Assembly: GCA_038503035.1 (NCBI GenBank)
Contig: JAVSML010000977.1
Location: forward strand, 367,329 to 431,328
Source: Crocodylus rhombifer
Lineage: Eukaryota; Chordata; Crocodylia; Crocodylidae
DNA: 64,000 nt
Reading direction: 5' to 3'
Shown here: positions 57,860-64,000 of the stretch, piece after piece
How the letters are laid out: the number at the start of each line of letters is the position of its first letter
How positions within the stretch are numbered: position 1 is the stretch's first letter
The notes under the pieces: model-generated
Databases searched by the model: none
What the model saw: the letters and a program-made list of their open reading frames with translations, nothing else
Told to the model about the DNA's origin: nothing
Position numbers and translations under genes: made by a program

Positions 57860-58175
57860 TTGCCCTGGGTGGGGCTTCAGCAGCACTGGGCTGGCCCCAG
57901 CAGCCTTACCTGGAGTCCCGGGGGGGCTCCTGGGTCTGCAGTCACGGCGATTCTGCTGCACAGAGCCTGGCTGGCAGCAGAGCGTGGCTCTGGGCAGCCT
58001 GGCTCTGCTTTTCAGCAGTGCTTGCTGCCCAAGCATGCACTGTGCTGTTTTTTTTTTCCACGGGTTTTTCTAATCCCTGGATATCCAACACAGAGAACAT
58101 GGTATGTGGCACTGCAAATATGTTTGCAGTGCCACATACGGCAGGACCGTACTTGCCTGAATGCATCCAGAGAGA
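57860..58175. repeat. Unclassified GC-rich interspersed repeat, copy 2, with hairpin
   Basis: It shares AGCAGCCTTACCTGGAGTCC and the block order with 735-1070. It includes a T-run at 58048-58060 and a perfect hairpin at 58102-58139. Confidence 0.6.
58102..58139. repeat. Perfect 17-bp hairpin with 4-nt loop
   Basis: GTATGTGGCACTGCAAA, loop TATG, then the exact reverse complement. It lies in the intron 286 nt upstream of the exon at 58425, inside the GC-rich repeat. Confidence 0.97.
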
Positions 58176-58424
58176 ACATTGCAATGCTCCAATGTCCCAA
58201 GGGCAAGCATCTGCTCAAAAGAGAATGACAACTATATTTACGGTAAAAAGAGCATAGGTAAAGTCCATCACTTTTGACAGTGATGCATCCATTTCACACC
58301 TCTGTGAGTGCCTCCATTTCAAGGATTGTGAATCTCATTGACAACAATGGACCAGATCAAGCCATAAATTATTAGAAGACTCCAGACTTCATTAAGTAAC
58401 CATCTTTTCTTTATATATGGTCAG

Positions 58425-58624
58425 AATCTGCCTGGAAACCACCATGAGAAATCATCACGGGAAAGAATGCGAGCAGAGAAGGCAGAAAGAAGACGGCTAG
58501 AGGTAGAGCGGAAAAGAAGGGAACAAGAGGAACAGAAACGGAAACAGCAAGAGCAGCAGGAGCGAATGGAAAAAATGAAGGAAGAACTGGAACAGGAACA
58601 ACAGAGAAGAATTGAGGAGATGCG
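58425..58624 (+). CDS. KIAA2012: Exon l, KIAA2012-like gene (200 nt), start of the charged helix
   Basis: The acceptor is atatatggtcag and the donor is the rather weak CG|gtagga. It enters in phase 0 and leaves in phase 2. After a short lead (NLPGNHHEKSSRE) it becomes a continuous helix of Glu, Arg, Lys and Gln, starting RMRAEKAERRRLEVERKRRE. There are no Pro or Gly residues after the lead. This is the exon that most suggests KIAA2012. Confidence 0.86.
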
Positions 58625-59312
58625 GTAGGAAACGAAAACACAGAATGCCCTGTTTTTTGCTTTGCTTATTTACTGTGTAAGAAACATTACATCCAGCACT
58701 TGTATGTTTTCTCATGTTGAAACAGAGGTAGGTTGGGGATAAACCAGTGAGTGTCTTCCTGATGACATCAGGAAAATAATTAGTTAGCCCACTGCTAGGG
58801 AACCAACAAACTGATTTTTACTCCAGATTGCCAAATAATGGGGCAATGAAAGTATCACCATATGGGAGCAAGAAAGATCTTTACCCTTGGCTTTGTTCTT
58901 ATTACTCATTCCCCTCCCCCCACAAATGGTTATTGTTATAATGCAAATCGTTATAATGCAAAAACAAGAGAACACAGGTACCTTAAAAAAAAGGGAAAGG
59001 GAACATGTTTAAATTCAATATATGATTACCTGTGGAACTCACTGTGGTAGGAAGTTGAGACAAATAGTGTAATATGCTTCAAAAAATTATTAGAAACTTG
59101 AATCTGAATATCATCTGCAATTATAAGAACTCAAAATGCAGATTAAGTCTATGAATGTCTAAACATCAGTACATATTACCAACTGTTTTTTCTTTCCTCT
59201 TCCCAAGCAACCATCATGGTACTGCATAGCTAGCTAGGGGGTTTCATATAGGTTTTATATTTTCTTCAGTTAGGTAGAACTGACCTCTATCAGAAATAAA
59301 TAGGTACAATAT

Positions 59313-60255
59313 CATAGAATCATAGAAAACTAGGGTTGGAAGAGAACTTAGGAGTTCATCTAGTCCAACTCCCTGCTCAAAGCAGGACTACCCCTAACTA
59401 TATTATCTCAGCCAAGGCTTTGTGTACTTGGGTCTTAAACAGATGGTGATTCCACAGCCTCCCTGGGTAACCTGCTCTGGTGCTTTACTACCCTGCTCAT
59501 GAGAGTTTTTCCTAATATCTAACCTAAACTTCCCTTGCTGCAACTTGAGACCATTGATCCTTATTCTGTCATCTGCCACCACTGAGAACAGTTCAGCTCC
59601 ATCCTCTTTGGATAGTTGGAGGCCGCTATTAAATCCTCTCTTAATCTTCTCTTCTCCAGACAAAGTAAGCCCAGTTCCCTCTGCCACTCCTCCGAGGTCA
59701 TGTGCCCCAGTCCCCTAACCATTTTTGTTGCTGTCCACTGGACTCTCCAATCTGACCAAACCCTTTCTGTAGTGGGGGCCCAAAACTGGACACAGTACTC
59801 TAGATGTGGCCTCATCAATGCCAAATAGAGGAATAATCATTTCCCTCAGTCTTCTGGCAAGTCCTGCTGATGAAGCTCAGTATGTTGTTAGCCTTCTTCA
59901 TAACAAGGGCACACTGTTGGTTCATATTCAGTCTATTGTCCACTATAAACCCCAGGTCCTTTTCTGCAGAACTGTTGCTCAGCTAGTTGGTCCCCAGCCT
60001 GTACCAGTGCATGGGATTGTTGTGTCCTAAGTGCACAACTTTGCACTTGTCTTGTTGAACTTCATGAGATTTATTTGGGTCTAATCCTCCAATTTGTCTA
60101 TGCGTCTCTGAATCCTAGCCCTACTTTCCAGCGCATCTACTACTCCCCCCAGTTTAGTGTCATCTGCAAGCTTGCTGAGGGCACACTCCATCCGAACTTC
60201 CAGATCACTGATGAAAATATTGAACAAAACCAACCCCACTGGTCTCTTCCCTAAC
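59313..60255 (-). mobile_element. CR1 LINE fragment, reverse strand
   Basis: The 3' end is at 59313 (ATCATAGAATCATAGAAAA on the + strand). Reverse frames contain [19 protein letters not shown] and [18 protein letters not shown] (59561-59824) and QGKFRLDIRKN (59403-59687). It is broken by frameshifts, and the 5' part of the RT is missing. Confidence 0.9.
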
Positions 60256-63039
<2,784 letters not shown>

Positions 63040-63225
63040 CAGGGGCGGGCAATTATTTTGGGCAGAGGACCGCTTACTGAGTTTCAGCAAGCCATTGAGG
63101 GCTGCATGACAGGCAGCCCAGGGTAGGTTAATATTAATTTTCTAAATTTTTTAGGGGCCCTATGGGCCAGATAGAAGGCCTGGTGGGCTGCATCTGGCCC
63201 CCAGGCCACATTTTGCCCACCCCTG
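63040..63225. mobile_element. hAT-like non-autonomous element (186 bp)
   Basis: The ends are CAGGGGCGGGCAATTATTTTGG and, inverted, CAGGGGTGGGCAAAATGT. The flanking octamers ctatatcc and ctctattc agree at six of eight positions. The ends are typical of MER-like hAT elements. Confidence 0.82.
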
Positions 63226-63698
63226 CTCTATTCTGTTATTTGTCTCCACAGAAGTTGCTGCAGGAGGTGTAACTTTCAAAATTGCATAGTGGCAGTCATT
63301 TAATATGCCAATGATAATAGCAGTCTTAAGTCTTGTGATTTCACTGCAGTTTACTTCCCTGAACTTGTCTATAATTTGTCACCCTGCTCTGACTCTTACC
63401 TTATTTCACACTAACATAGCTAACAAGCTCTCTCTACTCCGTGATAACTATTCAAGAATCTGTTTTGGGAAAAGGAGAGGGGGCTGCAGCAGGGACTTTC
63501 TAGCCCCAGTGTTTGCAGAAAAAATTTGTAAAACATAAAACCCAAACACTGAGACAGCTAAAGACACCAAAACATTTTTTAAATTGGTATGCATGGTGAG
63601 GTTGGTTGTTTTTTTAGGACATTAAAACATTTAGAGCAACATTACTACGATAGTGATATCTCAAGTTTTAGCACATTAGCAATTCATTTCTCAATTAG

Positions 63699-63998
<300 letters not shown>

Positions 63999-64000
63999 TG

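Overview
This is one 64-kb piece of a vertebrate nuclear genome, almost certainly a sauropsid (reptile or bird lineage; a crocodilian or turtle fits best). The reasons are spliced coding exons with GT/AG borders in long introns, many CR1 LINEs of different ages, Penelope-like element remnants, an old L2/L3-type LINE, a Tigger/pogo DNA transposon, and many short hAT-like and Harbinger-like inverted-repeat elements. The species call is inference.

A single protein-coding gene can be supported. It lies on the + strand and runs through the whole window, with both ends outside. I read 14 internal exons (1186 to 63961), 2,125 coding bases or about 708 codons. Every exon end matches the next exon start in phase, without a stop codon. 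The first part is low-complexity and charged, the middle is Lys-rich then Ser/Thr/Pro-rich, and the last three exons encode an almost unbroken Glu/Lys/Arg/Gln helix. From memory the best family match is the uncharacterised vertebrate protein KIAA2012. The name is moderately certain; the exon structure is well supported.

Intron content by region. 0-2.7 kb: first two exons, a GT microsatellite and a GC-rich repeat that recurs near 58 kb. 2.7-11.8 kb: hAT-like elements (3918-4216 and 5938-6486, both with perfect 8-bp target duplications), a TA tract, a CR1 at 7.5-8.7 kb, and a run of inverted palindromes at 9.2-9.5 kb that continues beyond a CR1 insertion. 11.9-21.5 kb: a Penelope-like element (12.6-13.7 kb) and an L2/L3 LINE (15.2-18.6 kb) split by a reverse-strand CR1. 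21.6-33.7 kb: a Tigger transposon (22825-27898) split by a CpG-rich CR1 that keeps its esterase ORF1 and RT but has lost its endonuclease. 34-43.6 kb: small inverted-repeat elements and a second Penelope remnant. 44-55.7 kb: the densest nesting, with two large hAT-like elements, Harbinger-like elements, a CR1 tail cut by a hAT, and a near-identical direct duplication flanking one coding exon. 56-64 kb: the helix-coding exons, a CR1 fragment and a perfect 17-bp hairpin.

No promoter, first exon, stop codon or polyadenylation site of the gene is in the window. I saw no tRNA, rRNA, CRISPR array or LTR provirus. The most interesting material is the transposon nesting and the exon-flanking duplication, rather than a new multi-gene system.
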